DNA of 64,000 bases from Flavobacterium hibernum (GCF_000832125.1 NZ_JPRK01000008.1:372001-436000); one strand, 5' to 3'. Shown: positions 1 to 7,741, counted from the stretch's first letter. Translations and numbers: made by a program. Notes: generated by a model from the sequence alone, not told the origin.

Positions 1-771
1 AAAAGCTACTTCGTTTACTGCTAATTGTTTGTCGATTAACATTCTTTTTATTTCAAGAATCACTCTATCTGTAATGACTTCTGTAGCTGTTTTTTGTAAA
101 ATTTCATTACAGATTCGGTTTAAATGTTTTAAAGTAATATTCAGCTTTTCTGCATAAAATGATGGTAATTTTTCTTGCTTAAAATATTGCTCCAAAAGCA
201 TTTCAAACTTATCTATTTTAATATTATAAGAATGTGTTTGATGCGAATAGGTTTCGTTGTATTTACGCGCAATTTCGATGTGAATACAATCCAGTAAATT
301 CAACATTTTGTCGAGTTGATATTTATTTTCATGACTACTTTCATAAATTAACAAATCAAAATAAGGTTGGATTTTTGGGATTTCTTTTTCTTCAAAAACC
401 ATTTCCGGTCTGTTAAGAATCGAATGATAAAAATTATATTCATTGATGTTTTTTTGTCCGAAATATAAATTATACAATTCTTGCGAAAAAATAATTACAA
501 AACCTTCTATATCTTCCGATAAACTCCAGTGATGCATTTGTCCGGGTTGCAAAACAAATAAACTTCCTTTTTTAATTTCGAATTGATCAAAATCTACTTC
601 GTGCTGCCCCGAGCCTTTTGTAAAAAACACCATTAAATACGAATCATGTCGATGTGGTTCTTCGACAAAACTATGATCTTTTAAATGCTCTTTAAATGTG
701 TTTACATAAAAATCACGATGAATATCATTGCAACTAAAATTCTGAACACTATAAACCGGGTACTTTTTCAT
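1..771 (-). CDS. AraC-family transcriptional regulator (3' end cut by window edge)
   Basis: The reverse strand reads without a stop from an ATG at 771 to base 1 (257 codons), so the C-terminus lies outside the window. Residues about 10-130 look like an AraC-type cupin sensor domain (HRHDSYLMVFF, then a glycine/His-rich strand pattern). From about residue 185 an AraC helix-turn-helix begins (KLNITLKHLNRICNE), and the second helix-turn-helix is just starting (NEVAF) where the window ends. About 40 residues should be missing. The family binds DNA and usually controls adjacent genes in response to a small ligand. The target is unknown; the divergent neighbour is the DUF983 gene. Confidence 0.85.
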   Translation of the reverse strand, partial: MKKYPVYSVQNFSCNDIHRDFYVNTFKEHLKDHSFVEEPHRHDSYLMVFFTKGSGQHEVDFDQFEIKKGSLFVLQPGQMHHWSLSEDIEGFVIIFSQELYNLYFGQKNINEYNFYHSILNRPEMVFEEKEIPKIQPYFDLLIYESSHENKYQLDKMLNLLDCIHIEIARKYNETYSHQTHSYNIKIDKFEMLLEQYFKQEKLPSFYAEKLNITLKHLNRICNEILQKTATEVITDRVILEIKRMLIDKQLAVNEVAF

Positions 772-925
772 ATATGTAGAATTTATTTTTTATTGGTCAT
801 ATATGCGATCGCCCAATCACGTTTTTCGTTTACAAAGTTATTTAGGGTAGGCGATGTCATAATAAATGTCTTTATTGTGCTATAAGTAGCGAAGATATAA
901 AAAAGGCTTTTATAAGTCTCTGAAT

Positions 926-933
926 TACCTTTG
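926..933 (+). promoter_or_regulatory. Putative -7 promoter element for the DUF983 gene
   Basis: TACCTTTG matches the Bacteroidota -7 consensus TAnnTTTG and ends 23 bases before the ATG at 957. No clear TTG box is seen 17-23 bases further upstream. Confidence 0.5.
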
Positions 934-956
934 TATAAATAAAAATTAACAAGATC

Positions 957-1319
957 ATGTCAAGTGCATTAACTCATATTTTAAGCAACGAATGTCCTAT
1001 TTGTCATAAAGGAAAAGTTTTTAAAGACAAAAATATTTTTTTGAATTTTGGCTTACCAAAAATGAATGAATATTGTAGTCATTGTAATTATAAGTTCCAG
1101 AAAGAGCCTGGTTATTTTTTTGGCGCCATGTATGTAAACTACGGATTAACAGTCGCTCAAGGAATTGCAACGTATTGTATTGCTCAGTTTTTCTTTGAGA
1201 AAAATTTTGATTTAAGAATCATCCCAATCATTGCTGTTGTCATTACCTTACTAACTTCTTTTAATCTCCGATTTTCAAGATTAGCATGGATTTACATGTT
1301 TAAGGATTATACGAAATAA
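957..1319 (+). CDS. DUF983 family zinc-ribbon membrane protein
   Basis: A 120-residue protein with two Cys pairs (C13/C16 in ECPICHKG and C40/C43 in YCSHC), likely one zinc ribbon. The family signature EPGYFFGAMYVNYG follows at about 50-63. Two hydrophobic segments (about 65-82 and 89-104) should span the inner membrane. This matches DUF983, common in Bacteroidota and of unknown biochemical role. It stands alone, 72 bases before fabD and divergent from the AraC gene. Family assignment is secure; function is not known. Confidence 0.85.
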   Translation: MSSALTHILSNECPICHKGKVFKDKNIFLNFGLPKMNEYCSHCNYKFQKEPGYFFGAMYVNYGLTVAQGIATYCIAQFFFEKNFDLRIIPIIAVVITLLTSFNLRFSRLAWIYMFKDYTK

Positions 1320-1327
1320 AAAAATGC

Positions 1328-1335
1328 TATTTTTG
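1328..1335 (+). promoter_or_regulatory. Putative -7 promoter element for fabD
   Basis: TATTTTTG fits TAnnTTTG and ends 56 bases before the fabD ATG at 1392, within an AT-rich spacer after the DUF983 stop. Confidence 0.45.
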
Positions 1336-1391
1336 CTTTCCAATTGAAGCTAATTTTCAATTTCAAAAAAAATAAAAATTAAATTAGACAA

Positions 1392-2267
1392 ATGAAAGCA
1401 TACGTATTTCCAGGTCAAGGCGCACAATTTACAGGAATGGGCAAAGACTTATATGAATCATCGGCTTTAGCCAAAGAATTATTCGAAAAAGCTAATGAAA
1501 TTTTAGGTTTTAGAATTACTGATATTATGTTTGAAGGTACTGCCGAAGAACTAAAAGAAACTAAAGTTACGCAACCAGCTGTTTTTTTACACTCGGTTAT
1601 TTTAGCTAAAACTTTAGGTGAAGATTTTAAACCAGAAATGGTTGCAGGACATTCTTTAGGAGAATTCTCTGCATTGGTTGCCAACGGAACTTTATCTTTT
1701 GAAGATGGTCTTAAATTAGTTTCTCAACGTGCTCTTGCTATGCAAAAAGCATGCGAAATTACTCCATCTACAATGGCTGCAGTTTTAGGTTTAGCTGATA
1801 ATATTGTGGAGGAAGTTTGCGCTTCTATTGACGGAATTGTTGTTGCTGCAAACTACAACTGCCCAGGACAATTGGTAATTTCCGGCGAAACTACTGCTGT
1901 TGAAAAAGCTTGTGAAGCTATGAAAGCTGCCGGAGCAAAACGCGCTTTAATTTTACCTGTTGGAGGAGCTTTTCACTCACCAATGATGGAACCAGCGAGA
2001 GAAGAATTAGCTGCTGCAATTGAAGCAACTACATTCTCTGCCCCAATTTGTCCAGTGTATCAAAATGTTACAGCAAGTGCTGTTTCTGATGCAAACGAAA
2101 TCAAAAAGAACTTAATTATTCAATTGACTGCTCCAGTAAAATGGACTCAATCTGTACAACAAATGATCGCCGACGGTGCTACTTTGTTTACTGAAGTTGG
2201 TCCAGGAAAAGTATTAGCTGGTTTGATTAATAAAATCGATAAAGAAGCTGTTACTGCGAATGCTTAA
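1392..2267 (+). CDS. fabD: Malonyl-CoA:ACP transacylase
   Basis: FabD moves malonyl groups from CoA to acyl carrier protein, loading the elongation unit for type II fatty acid synthesis in the cytoplasm. The 291-residue length is normal for the family. Visible motifs are FPGQGAQ (6-12), the nucleophile elbow GHSLGE (86-91, Ser88), the catalytic His in AFHSPM (His195) and the C-terminal TEVGPGKVLAGL. The start follows a 72-base AT-rich spacer, so it is probably transcribed alone from the TATTTTTG element upstream. A long hairpin lies after the stop. Nothing is unusual about the protein. Confidence 0.96.
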   Translation: MKAYVFPGQGAQFTGMGKDLYESSALAKELFEKANEILGFRITDIMFEGTAEELKETKVTQPAVFLHSVILAKTLGEDFKPEMVAGHSLGEFSALVANGTLSFEDGLKLVSQRALAMQKACEITPSTMAAVLGLADNIVEEVCASIDGIVVAANYNCPGQLVISGETTAVEKACEAMKAAGAKRALILPVGGAFHSPMMEPAREELAAAIEATTFSAPICPVYQNVTASAVSDANEIKKNLIIQLTAPVKWTQSVQQMIADGATLFTEVGPGKVLAGLINKIDKEAVTANA

Positions 2268-2273
2268 TTTTTA

Positions 2274-2303
2274 AGTATTCAGTTTTCAGTCGCAGTTTTC
2301 AGT
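2274..2303 (-). repeat. ACTG word repeat, inverted copy A
   Basis: Just after the fabD stop. Read on the minus strand it contains TGAAAACTGCGACTGAAAA followed by CTGAATACT. A near-identical copy lies on the plus strand at 3067-3092, so the two copies flank the pair of small genes between them in inverted orientation. Confidence 0.6.
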
Positions 2304-2310
2304 TAAAAAC

Positions 2311-2367
2311 TATAAATATAAAAAATCCTCATAAATAGATTATTTGTGAGGATTTTTTATATTTATA
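2311..2367. terminator. Long hairpin, probable fabD terminator
   Basis: Arms 2311-2337 and 2341-2367 pair over 27 bases with a single G-T wobble and a 3-base loop (GAT). The core is AATCCTCAT/GTGAGGATT within AT-rich flanks, with A and T runs on both sides, so it could terminate from either direction. It is longer than most terminators here. Confidence 0.75.
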
Positions 2368-2390
2368 ATTCGTGTTTAAAAACATACAAA

Positions 2391-2672
2391 ATGAAATGTA
2401 TTTTAAAAATGTACAATTTAACTTCTATAGAAAACAAAAGTAAAACTAAAAAATTTTTACATGAAATTCATTTGGATGAACTTAAGCACTTTAAAACTGC
2501 ACTTAAGTATTTAATAGAAAATGAATTTGATGATTTTGCAAATGAGATCGTTTTAAGGTTGAAAAAATTTAAGAATGGTAAACATCAAATTTACTACAAT
2601 CTCATTGAGGATAAAAAACTAAAACGAGCCGTAGAAAATTTTATCAAATTATCCTTTCCTATAATTGCTTAG
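2391..2672 (+). CDS. Small hypothetical protein
   Basis: A 93-residue lysine-rich protein that I do not recognise. The reading frame could be extended to an ATG at 2346, but that lies inside the terminator hairpin, so the ATG at 2391 is preferred. Predicted mostly helical with alternating charge (HEIHLDELKHFKTALKYL, then FANEIVLRLKKFKNG), with no signal peptide or membrane segment. It converges on another small unknown gene at 2723-2932. The size, convergent arrangement and flanking repeats recall small accessory gene pairs, but no toxin or antitoxin motif is visible. Confidence 0.5.
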   Translation: MKCILKMYNLTSIENKSKTKKFLHEIHLDELKHFKTALKYLIENEFDDFANEIVLRLKKFKNGKHQIYYNLIEDKKLKRAVENFIKLSFPIIA

Positions 2673-2722
2673 AGTTTTACCAAAGTAGATTTCAATATTT
2701 TTTTCTCCTAGCCTATTTATAT

Positions 2723-2932
2723 TTACTTTTTCCAAGGATAAGCTTTTATTCTTTTAGACATTTCGTTCTTAAATTCTTCAGGAGTTAAACCTTTTGCAAA
2801 TTCAGCATCAAAATCATCTACCCACCATTCCCTAATTCTTCTCTTCGACTCAGCTTTCGCTTCTTCTAAAGTAAATCCTTTTGCAAACTCTGCGTCAAAA
2901 TCAAAAGTATTCATTTTATCTACTTTTTCCAT
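2723..2932 (-). CDS. Small hypothetical protein with internal duplication
   Basis: A 69-residue acidic protein (63 if the second ATG at 2914 is used; that start removes only MEKVDK). It is essentially two copies of one unit: FDAEFAKGFTLEEAKAESKR near the N-terminus and FDAEFAKGLTPEEFKNEMSK near the C-terminus, each followed by RI and aromatic residues (REWW and KAYPW). The conserved coding pattern in both copies supports a real gene. There is no signal peptide. Function is unknown. It is convergent with the gene at 2391-2672. Confidence 0.6.
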   Translation of the reverse strand: MEKVDKMNTFDFDAEFAKGFTLEEAKAESKRRIREWWVDDFDAEFAKGLTPEEFKNEMSKRIKAYPWKK

Positions 2933-2986
2933 ATCTACGATTAAACAAGTTTTATCTTACAAATTTATAAAAATAAATCAACCCTA

Positions 2987-3027
2987 AATAAAAAATCCCA
3001 AATAATCATTTCAGATTAATTGGGATT
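2987..3027 (-). terminator. Rho-independent terminator of the galE operon
   Basis: On the minus strand AATCCCAA pairs with TTGGGATT around an AATC/GATT inner stem, followed by TTTTTATTT. It lies about 70 bases past the galE stop. Confidence 0.7.
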
Positions 3028-3040
3028 CTATTTCAAATGT

Positions 3041-3092
3041 TAGACGCACTGCTGCGCGTCTCTACCGAAAACTGTGACTGAGACTGAATACT
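3041..3092 (+). repeat. AGACGC palindrome plus ACTG word repeat, copy B
   Basis: Positions 3041-3065 hold an imperfect palindrome (AGACGC...GCGTCT, then CTAC). Positions 3067-3092 hold GAAAACTGTGACTGAGACTG followed by AATACT, the counterpart of the inverted copy at 2274-2303. The pair sits directly beyond the galE stop codon. Confidence 0.55.
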
Positions 3093-3095
3093 AAA

Positions 3096-4109
3096 TTAAG
3101 AACGAATCTTCTGTTCCCATTTCCAAGCACTTTCCATTGCTTCATCTAAGTTTAATTCTGCTTTCCAACCTAAAACATTATTGGCTTTATCAGTATTAGC
3201 ATAAGCTTCGGTAATATCTCCTTCACGACGTGGTTTAATTACATATGGTAATTTTTTATCGCTTACTTTTTCGAAACTATTAATTACTTCAAGAACTGAA
3301 CTTCCTTTTCCTGTACCTAAATTAAAGGTTTCTACTTTTGCTAAATTCTTTTTATTTAATAAACGCTGTAATGCAATAACGTGTGCTTTTGCCAAATCTA
3401 CTACATGAATATAATCACGAACAGCTGTTCCGTCTGGAGTTGGATAATCATCTCCAAAAACTGATAACTCTTTTCGTAATCCTACTCCTGTTTGTGTAAT
3501 AAAAGGAACTAAATTTTGAGGAACTCCCATTGGCAATTCTCCAATTTCATTTGTTGGATGCGCTCCAACCGGATTAAAATAACGCAGCAAAATCGCATTA
3601 ATATTTGTCGCTTTAGCGGTATCAATAATAATTTCTTCTCCTATTTTCTTTGTATTTCCATAAGGAGACATTGGCTGTTGAACTGGAGCATCTTCTGTAA
3701 TTGGCATTTTTTCGGCTTGACCGTAAACTGTACAAGACGAGCTAAAAATAAAACTAGCTTCTGGCTTTTGCTGTAATTCCTCCAAAAGATATACTAAAGT
3801 AGTAATGTTGTTTTCGTAGTACAATAAAGGTTTTTCTACACTTTCTCCAACTGCTTTTGAAGCTGCAAAATGAATTACTCCTGTAACATCGCTGTGTTTT
3901 TTAAAGAAATCCTGAACTAATGCTTTTTCTCTTAAATCTAACTTTTCGAATAAAGGCTCTTTTCCAGTAATTGCCGTAATTCCTTTTAAAACATCTTCTG
4001 AAGAATTTGAAAGATTATCAATTATCACAACTTCAAAGCCTTCATTTTGCAATTCGACTACGGTGTGAGAACCAATAAAACCTAATCCTCCTGTTACTAA
4101 TACTTTCAT
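3096..4109 (-). CDS. galE: UDP-glucose 4-epimerase
   Basis: Interconverts UDP-glucose and UDP-galactose, a cytoplasmic NAD-dependent step supplying galactose for surface polysaccharide. The 337-residue protein has the Rossmann glycine motif GGLGFIGSH (7-15), SSSCTVYG (123-130) with the catalytic Ser124, and the YxxxK pair Tyr150/Lys154 in SPYGNTK, followed by the substrate-loop NPVGAHP typical of GalE. It is the last gene of a leftward three-gene operon (DegT aminotransferase, NTF2-like protein, galE), 11 bases after the preceding stop, pointing to nucleotide-sugar metabolism. A terminator follows at 2987-3027. Confidence 0.95.
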   Translation of the reverse strand: MKVLVTGGLGFIGSHTVVELQNEGFEVVIIDNLSNSSEDVLKGITAITGKEPLFEKLDLREKALVQDFFKKHSDVTGVIHFAASKAVGESVEKPLLYYENNITTLVYLLEELQQKPEASFIFSSSCTVYGQAEKMPITEDAPVQQPMSPYGNTKKIGEEIIIDTAKATNINAILLRYFNPVGAHPTNEIGELPMGVPQNLVPFITQTGVGLRKELSVFGDDYPTPDGTAVRDYIHVVDLAKAHVIALQRLLNKKNLAKVETFNLGTGKGSSVLEVINSFEKVSDKKLPYVIKPRREGDITEAYANTDKANNVLGWKAELNLDEAMESAWKWEQKIRS

Positions 4110-4120
4110 TTTGTGGTTGT

Positions 4121-4561
4121 TTATGTAGTTAATTTGTAAGCTTGTCTGGCAATCAGAATCCAGTTATTCTTTTGTTTTTGCCAAACTAGCATTATTCCTA
4201 TTTTAATATCTCGATCAACACCATCATCTTTAGTATGCGCAGATAAAATATGCCGAACGATTGCCACATTATCCTGAATTGTTATGGTTTGATTTTCAAA
4301 CTCAATGGTTACAAAATCAGATTTTCCGCTTACAATTCCGTCGATAAATTCCGCTTGATTTTGAAAATTACCATTTGAATGGACATAACTCAATTTTTCA
4401 GAAGTTAGTGCTTTTAATTTTTCTCCATCAGCATCGATCATTGCTTTACGCAAACCTTCAACACGATTACTAACGGCGGTTTCAACTTTCGAATTTGATT
4501 TTTGAGCAAAAACCGAAATTTGAGTAAAAATCAACAAAATTAAAACACAAAGCTTCTTCAT
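4121..4561 (-). CDS. Exported NTF2-like (DUF4440/SnoaL-type) protein
   Basis: A 146-residue protein starting with a Sec signal peptide (MKKLCVLILLIFTQISVFAQ, cleavage near residue 20). The rest fits the NTF2-like cone fold: an N-terminal helix pair (RVEGLRKAMIDADGEKLKAL), then strands ending in VWQKQKNNWILIARQ, the usual DUF4440 C-terminal strand pattern. Members range from ketosteroid-isomerase-like enzymes to ligand binders, so no reaction can be assigned. It lies between galE and the DegT gene with gaps of 11 and 3 bases, so it is cotranscribed; a role in sugar metabolism is inference only. Confidence 0.75.
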   Translation of the reverse strand: MKKLCVLILLIFTQISVFAQKSNSKVETAVSNRVEGLRKAMIDADGEKLKALTSEKLSYVHSNGNFQNQAEFIDGIVSGKSDFVTIEFENQTITIQDNVAIVRHILSAHTKDDGVDRDIKIGIMLVWQKQKNNWILIARQAYKLTT

Positions 4562-4564
4562 AAT

Positions 4565-5698
4565 TTATTTGTTTAGAAATTCTAAAACAGAATCTGTAAT
4601 AAATTTAATTTGCTCATCGTCAAGCTCTGTATGCATTGGCAAAGCAATTACTTCTTTTACCAATTGATTTGTTACAGGAAATTGCTCTTCTTTATAACGA
4701 GTATCAACATATGCTTTTTGTGAGTGCAACGGAATTGGATAATAAATCGCACAAGGAATCGCCTTGTCTAATAAATGTTGCATTAAAGCATCACGATCTG
4801 CATCTATAATTCGCAATACATATTGGTGAAAAACGTGATCATTTTCGTTTGCATCAAAGTCTGGTGTAATAATATGTGCGTTTCCTGCAAAAGCTGCATT
4901 GTATTTTGTAGCGGCCAAACGACGCGCCGTATTATACTCGTCCAAAAGTGGCAATTTTGCATTTAAAACTCCAGCCTGAATACTATCCAAGCGCGAATTA
5001 ACTCCCACAACATCGTGATGGTAACGCTCGTACATTCCGTGGTTTACAATTCCACGAATAATGTGTGCTAATTTATCATCGTTTGTAAAAATCGCTCCAC
5101 CATCTCCATAACATCCTAAGTTTTTAGATGGAAAGAATGAAGTTGCTGCAACGTGACCAATAACTCCAACTTTAGTTTTTATTCCCGATTTAGAAATATA
5201 GTCAGCCCCAATTGCTTGTGCGTTATCCTCGATTACATACAAATTATGCTCTGCTGCAATTTCCATAATTGCATCCATATTTGCAGCACGACCAAATAAA
5301 TGTACAGGAACAATTGCCTTTGTTTTTGGTGTAATTGCTTTTTTTATCGCCTCGATATCAATATTCATATTAACCATATCAACATCAACCAAAACTGGCG
5401 TCAATTGTAATAAAGCAATAACCTCAACAGTTGCTGCAAAAGTAAAATCGGCAGTAATAACCTCATCGCCTGGTTTTAAATCCAATCCCATCATTGCAAT
5501 TTGCAAAGCATCTGTCCCGTTTGCACAAGGAATTACATGTTTTGCTCCTAAATAATCTTCAAGGCTTTTTTGAAATTGATGAACTAACGGTCCGTTTATA
5601 TAAGTATTTGTATCTAAAACTTCTTGAATTGAAGTATCAACTGTAGTTTTTATTTTTTCGTATTGACTTTTTAAGTCAACCATTTGAATTTTTTTCAT
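4565..5698 (-). CDS. DegT/DnrJ/EryC1/StrS family sugar aminotransferase
   Basis: A PLP-dependent aminotransferase that usually converts a keto nucleotide sugar to an amino sugar for O-antigen or capsule. The frame is open up to 5761, but the ATG at 5698 (MKKIQMVDLKSQYEK) matches the family N-terminus, giving 377 residues. The well-placed promoter at 5759-5788 would start transcription downstream of 5761, which supports this choice. Motifs: NGTDALQIAM (cofactor binding), HLFGRAANMD, EDNAQAIGA and the PLP-lysine region SFFPSKNLGCYGDGG around residue 190. It is first in the operon with the NTF2-like gene and galE. The substrate cannot be read from sequence. Confidence 0.92.
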   Translation of the reverse strand: MKKIQMVDLKSQYEKIKTTVDTSIQEVLDTNTYINGPLVHQFQKSLEDYLGAKHVIPCANGTDALQIAMMGLDLKPGDEVITADFTFAATVEVIALLQLTPVLVDVDMVNMNIDIEAIKKAITPKTKAIVPVHLFGRAANMDAIMEIAAEHNLYVIEDNAQAIGADYISKSGIKTKVGVIGHVAATSFFPSKNLGCYGDGGAIFTNDDKLAHIIRGIVNHGMYERYHHDVVGVNSRLDSIQAGVLNAKLPLLDEYNTARRLAATKYNAAFAGNAHIITPDFDANENDHVFHQYVLRIIDADRDALMQHLLDKAIPCAIYYPIPLHSQKAYVDTRYKEEQFPVTNQLVKEVIALPMHTELDDEQIKFITDSVLEFLNK

Positions 5699-5758
5699 TT
5701 TCAATATATTTTTAAAATTAAAGACTTGTTTTGAAACAAGAATCTCTAAAAGGAGGAA

Positions 5759-5788
5759 CAAAAATAGTTATTAATACCTTCAAACCAA
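5759..5788 (-). promoter_or_regulatory. Promoter of the DegT-NTF2-galE operon
   Basis: On the minus strand TTG (5786-5788), a 19-base spacer, then TATTTTTG (5766-5759). This is a full match to the Bacteroidota -33/-7 arrangement, about 60 bases before the ATG at 5698. Confidence 0.7.
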
Positions 5789-5833
5789 TGAAAATAATCG
5801 AAAGAAACGTAATTTAGCCACAAAAATAAACAG

Positions 5834-7063
5834 ATGCTTTTTCTATATAATTTAGTTATTTCTATCGCAGGGTTTTTTCTGAAAATTGTAGCACTTTTTA
5901 GTCCGAAAATTAAGCTTTTTACTGAAGGCCGAAAAAATGTTTTTGCAATTTTGGAAGAAAAAATAAAACCAACAGATAAAACTATTTGGTTTCATTCGGC
6001 ATCTCTTGGTGAGTATGAGCAAGGCTTACCAGTTATCGAAAAAATCAAAGAAAGATATCCTTCCCACAAAATCATTGTTACTTTTTTCTCTCCTTCCGGT
6101 TACGAAGTACGCAAAAACAATACAGTTGCCGATGTTACAATCTACCTACCGTTAGACACCAAAAGCAATGCGAAAAAGTTTTTAAAACTAACGCATCCTG
6201 ATCTGGTGTTTTTCATCAAATACGAATTTTGGCTTAACTATTTAAGGGAGCTTGAAAAAAGTAAAACACCTACTTATTTAATTTCGGGAATTTTTAGAGA
6301 AAATCAAATGTTCTTTAAATGGTATGGCGGTTTTTACAGAAAAGCGCTAAAAGCTTTCACTTTCTTTTTTGTTCAAAACGAAAGCTCTAAAGAAAAAATC
6401 GAAGCTATTGGATTTCATAATGTAGTTGTGTCCGGCGACACTCGTTTTGATCGCGTAAATGCAATTTTAGAAAGAGATAATAATCTTGATTTTATCGAAA
6501 AATTTAAAAACAACTGTCCTACTATAGTTATAGGCAGTTCCTGGCCAAAAGACGAAGCGCTCTTAGCTGAATATATTAATGAAGCACCCGATAATGTAAA
6601 GTTTATTATTGCTCCACACAATATTAAAGCAGATCAAATTGCTAGTCTTAAAATCCAAATTACAAAGCCTACAGTTTTGTTTTCAGAAAAAGAGAATCAA
6701 GACTTATCAAAATACAACGTATTTATTATAGACACGGTTGGGTTATTGACCAAAATTTACAGCTACGGAACTATCGCTTACGTTGGAGGCGGTTTTGGAA
6801 ACCCGGGAATTCACAATATCCTAGAACCTGCAACATTTGGAATTCCAATTGTGATTGGACCTAACTACTCTAATTTTGCCGAAGCAGTTCAGCTGGTTTC
6901 ACTTGGCGGATGTATTGTAATCACCAATAATATTGATTTAAAACAGAATCTAGACCGATTACTCACAGATAAAGGCTTCCTTGAAGAAAAAAGCCGCATC
7001 TGCAAGACTTATATCCAAGAGAATAAGGGCGCTACAAATAGCATTATGAGCGTTATCCCATAA
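5834..7063 (+). CDS. waaA: 3-deoxy-D-manno-octulosonic acid (Kdo) transferase
   Basis: WaaA (KdtA) adds Kdo to the lipid A precursor at the cytoplasmic face of the inner membrane. The 409-residue protein has an N-terminal hydrophobic anchor (about 1-24), the GT30 motif HSASLGEYEQGLPVI (54-68, putative catalytic Glu60) and the C-terminal donor site (YVGGGFGNPGIHNILEPATF and GIPIVIGPNYSNF). Length is normal for the family. It diverges from the DegT operon and is followed by a terminator at 7108-7135, so it is probably a single transcription unit. Whether it adds one or two Kdo residues cannot be told. Confidence 0.93.
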   Translation: MLFLYNLVISIAGFFLKIVALFSPKIKLFTEGRKNVFAILEEKIKPTDKTIWFHSASLGEYEQGLPVIEKIKERYPSHKIIVTFFSPSGYEVRKNNTVADVTIYLPLDTKSNAKKFLKLTHPDLVFFIKYEFWLNYLRELEKSKTPTYLISGIFRENQMFFKWYGGFYRKALKAFTFFFVQNESSKEKIEAIGFHNVVVSGDTRFDRVNAILERDNNLDFIEKFKNNCPTIVIGSSWPKDEALLAEYINEAPDNVKFIIAPHNIKADQIASLKIQITKPTVLFSEKENQDLSKYNVFIIDTVGLLTKIYSYGTIAYVGGGFGNPGIHNILEPATFGIPIVIGPNYSNFAEAVQLVSLGGCIVITNNIDLKQNLDRLLTDKGFLEEKSRICKTYIQENKGATNSIMSVIP

Positions 7064-7107
7064 ACATTTCACACAATTGACATCAAATATATCTGTCTTA
7101 CAATGAA

Positions 7108-7135
7108 CAAAAGAGCTCAAACGAGCTCTTTTTGC
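7108..7135 (+). terminator. Terminator after waaA
   Basis: AAGAGCTC, loop AAAC, GAGCTCTT, then TTT. An 8-base perfect stem about 45 bases after the waaA stop. Confidence 0.8.
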
Positions 7136-7366
7136 TTTTCTGATTTTATTAAATAATCAATCAAAAGCAATACAAACCACAAATAAGAGAATCAAAACAG
7201 CTAATTCTCTTATTGAATATTCAACGAAAAATAATTTATTTAAAATATACGATAATACCATATATTTTTCTTATTTTGGCATATTCTTTGATAACTAAGA
7301 TAATCGTGAGCAATGAAAATATTTTAAAAAAAAAATAAAAAAATATTTTACATATTAAAAAATTTA
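7136..7366. other. AT-rich intergenic spacer
   Basis: Part of the 348-base gap between waaA and the heptad lipoprotein gene. It has long A runs and no credible reading frame, tRNA or structured RNA that I can see. It probably holds the upstream part of the promoter for the lipoprotein gene. Confidence 0.5.
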
Positions 7367-7374
7367 TATCTTTG
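7367..7374 (+). promoter_or_regulatory. -7 promoter element for the heptad lipoprotein gene
   Basis: TATCTTTG, a consensus TAnnTTTG element, preceded by a dense A/T tract and ending 37 bases before the ATG at 7412. The A tract could act as an UP-like element (inference). Confidence 0.6.
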
Positions 7375-7411
7375 CCACGAATTAATAATTAACCTTTTAT
7401 AATAAAGTAAG

Positions 7412-7624
7412 ATGAAAAAAGTATTTTTAAGTTTAGCTGTTGTTGCTGTTTTAACTGTTGTATCTTGTAAAAAAGCTGACGCTGCAGCTACTGAAGCTGT
7501 AGATTCTACTGCTGTTGCTGTTGATTCTGCTGCTGCTGTAGTTGATTCTGCTGCTGCAACTGTTGATTCTGCTGCTGCTAAAGTTGATTCTGCTGCTGCT
7601 AAAGTAGAAGAAGTAAAAAAATAA
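7412..7624 (+). CDS. Small alanine-rich heptad-repeat lipoprotein (Lpp-like architecture)
   Basis: A 70-residue lipoprotein: a hydrophobic signal with lipobox VVSC (Cys20), then five tandem seven-residue units of the form VDSAAAx (residues 30-64), ending VEEVKK. With V and A at the a and d positions the repeats suggest a thin alanine-zipper helix. Size, lipidated N-terminus, heptad rod and terminal lysines recall Braun's lipoprotein, although there is no sequence similarity I can point to. It has its own promoter and terminator. Peptidoglycan attachment is conjecture; it may simply be a low-complexity envelope lipoprotein. Confidence 0.8.
   Translation: MKKVFLSLAVVAVLTVVSCKKADAAATEAVDSTAVAVDSAAAVVDSAAATVDSAAAKVDSAAAKVEEVKK
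7499..7603 (+). repeat. Five tandem 21-bp coding repeats
   Basis: Units start at 7499, 7520, 7541, 7562 and 7583. The last four begin GTTGATTCTGCTGCTGC; the first is more diverged (GTAGATTCTACTGCTGTT). The near identity suggests recent expansion or slippage, and copy number may vary between strains. Confidence 0.9.
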
Positions 7625-7650
7625 TTAGAACCTAGTTTCTAAAAATTTTA

Positions 7651-7677
7651 AAACCATCCTTGAGATGGTTTTTTTTG
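7651..7677 (+). terminator. Terminator of the lipoprotein gene
   Basis: AAACCATC, loop CTTGA, GATGGTTT followed by a T run; 27 bases after the stop. Confidence 0.85.
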
Positions 7678-7706
7678 TGATTAATTTTAAAATTAATCTT
7701 AAGCAT

Positions 7707-7740
7707 AAAAAAAGCGATCACATTGTGATCGCTTTTTTTT
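7707..7740. terminator. Bidirectional terminator between convergent genes
   Basis: AAAAAAAGCGATCACA pairs with TGTGATCGCTTTTTTT, a 16-base stem with A and T runs on both sides. It ends next to the stop of the YegP-like gene on the minus strand. Confidence 0.85.
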
Positions 7741-7741
7741 A

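Noticed and set aside
2346..2390. Earlier start of the small gene after fabD
   Set aside because: The ATG at 2346 lies within the terminator hairpin.
7499..7603. Possible CRISPR or structural DNA repeat
   Set aside because: The 21-bp units are in frame and code for heptads of a lipoprotein.
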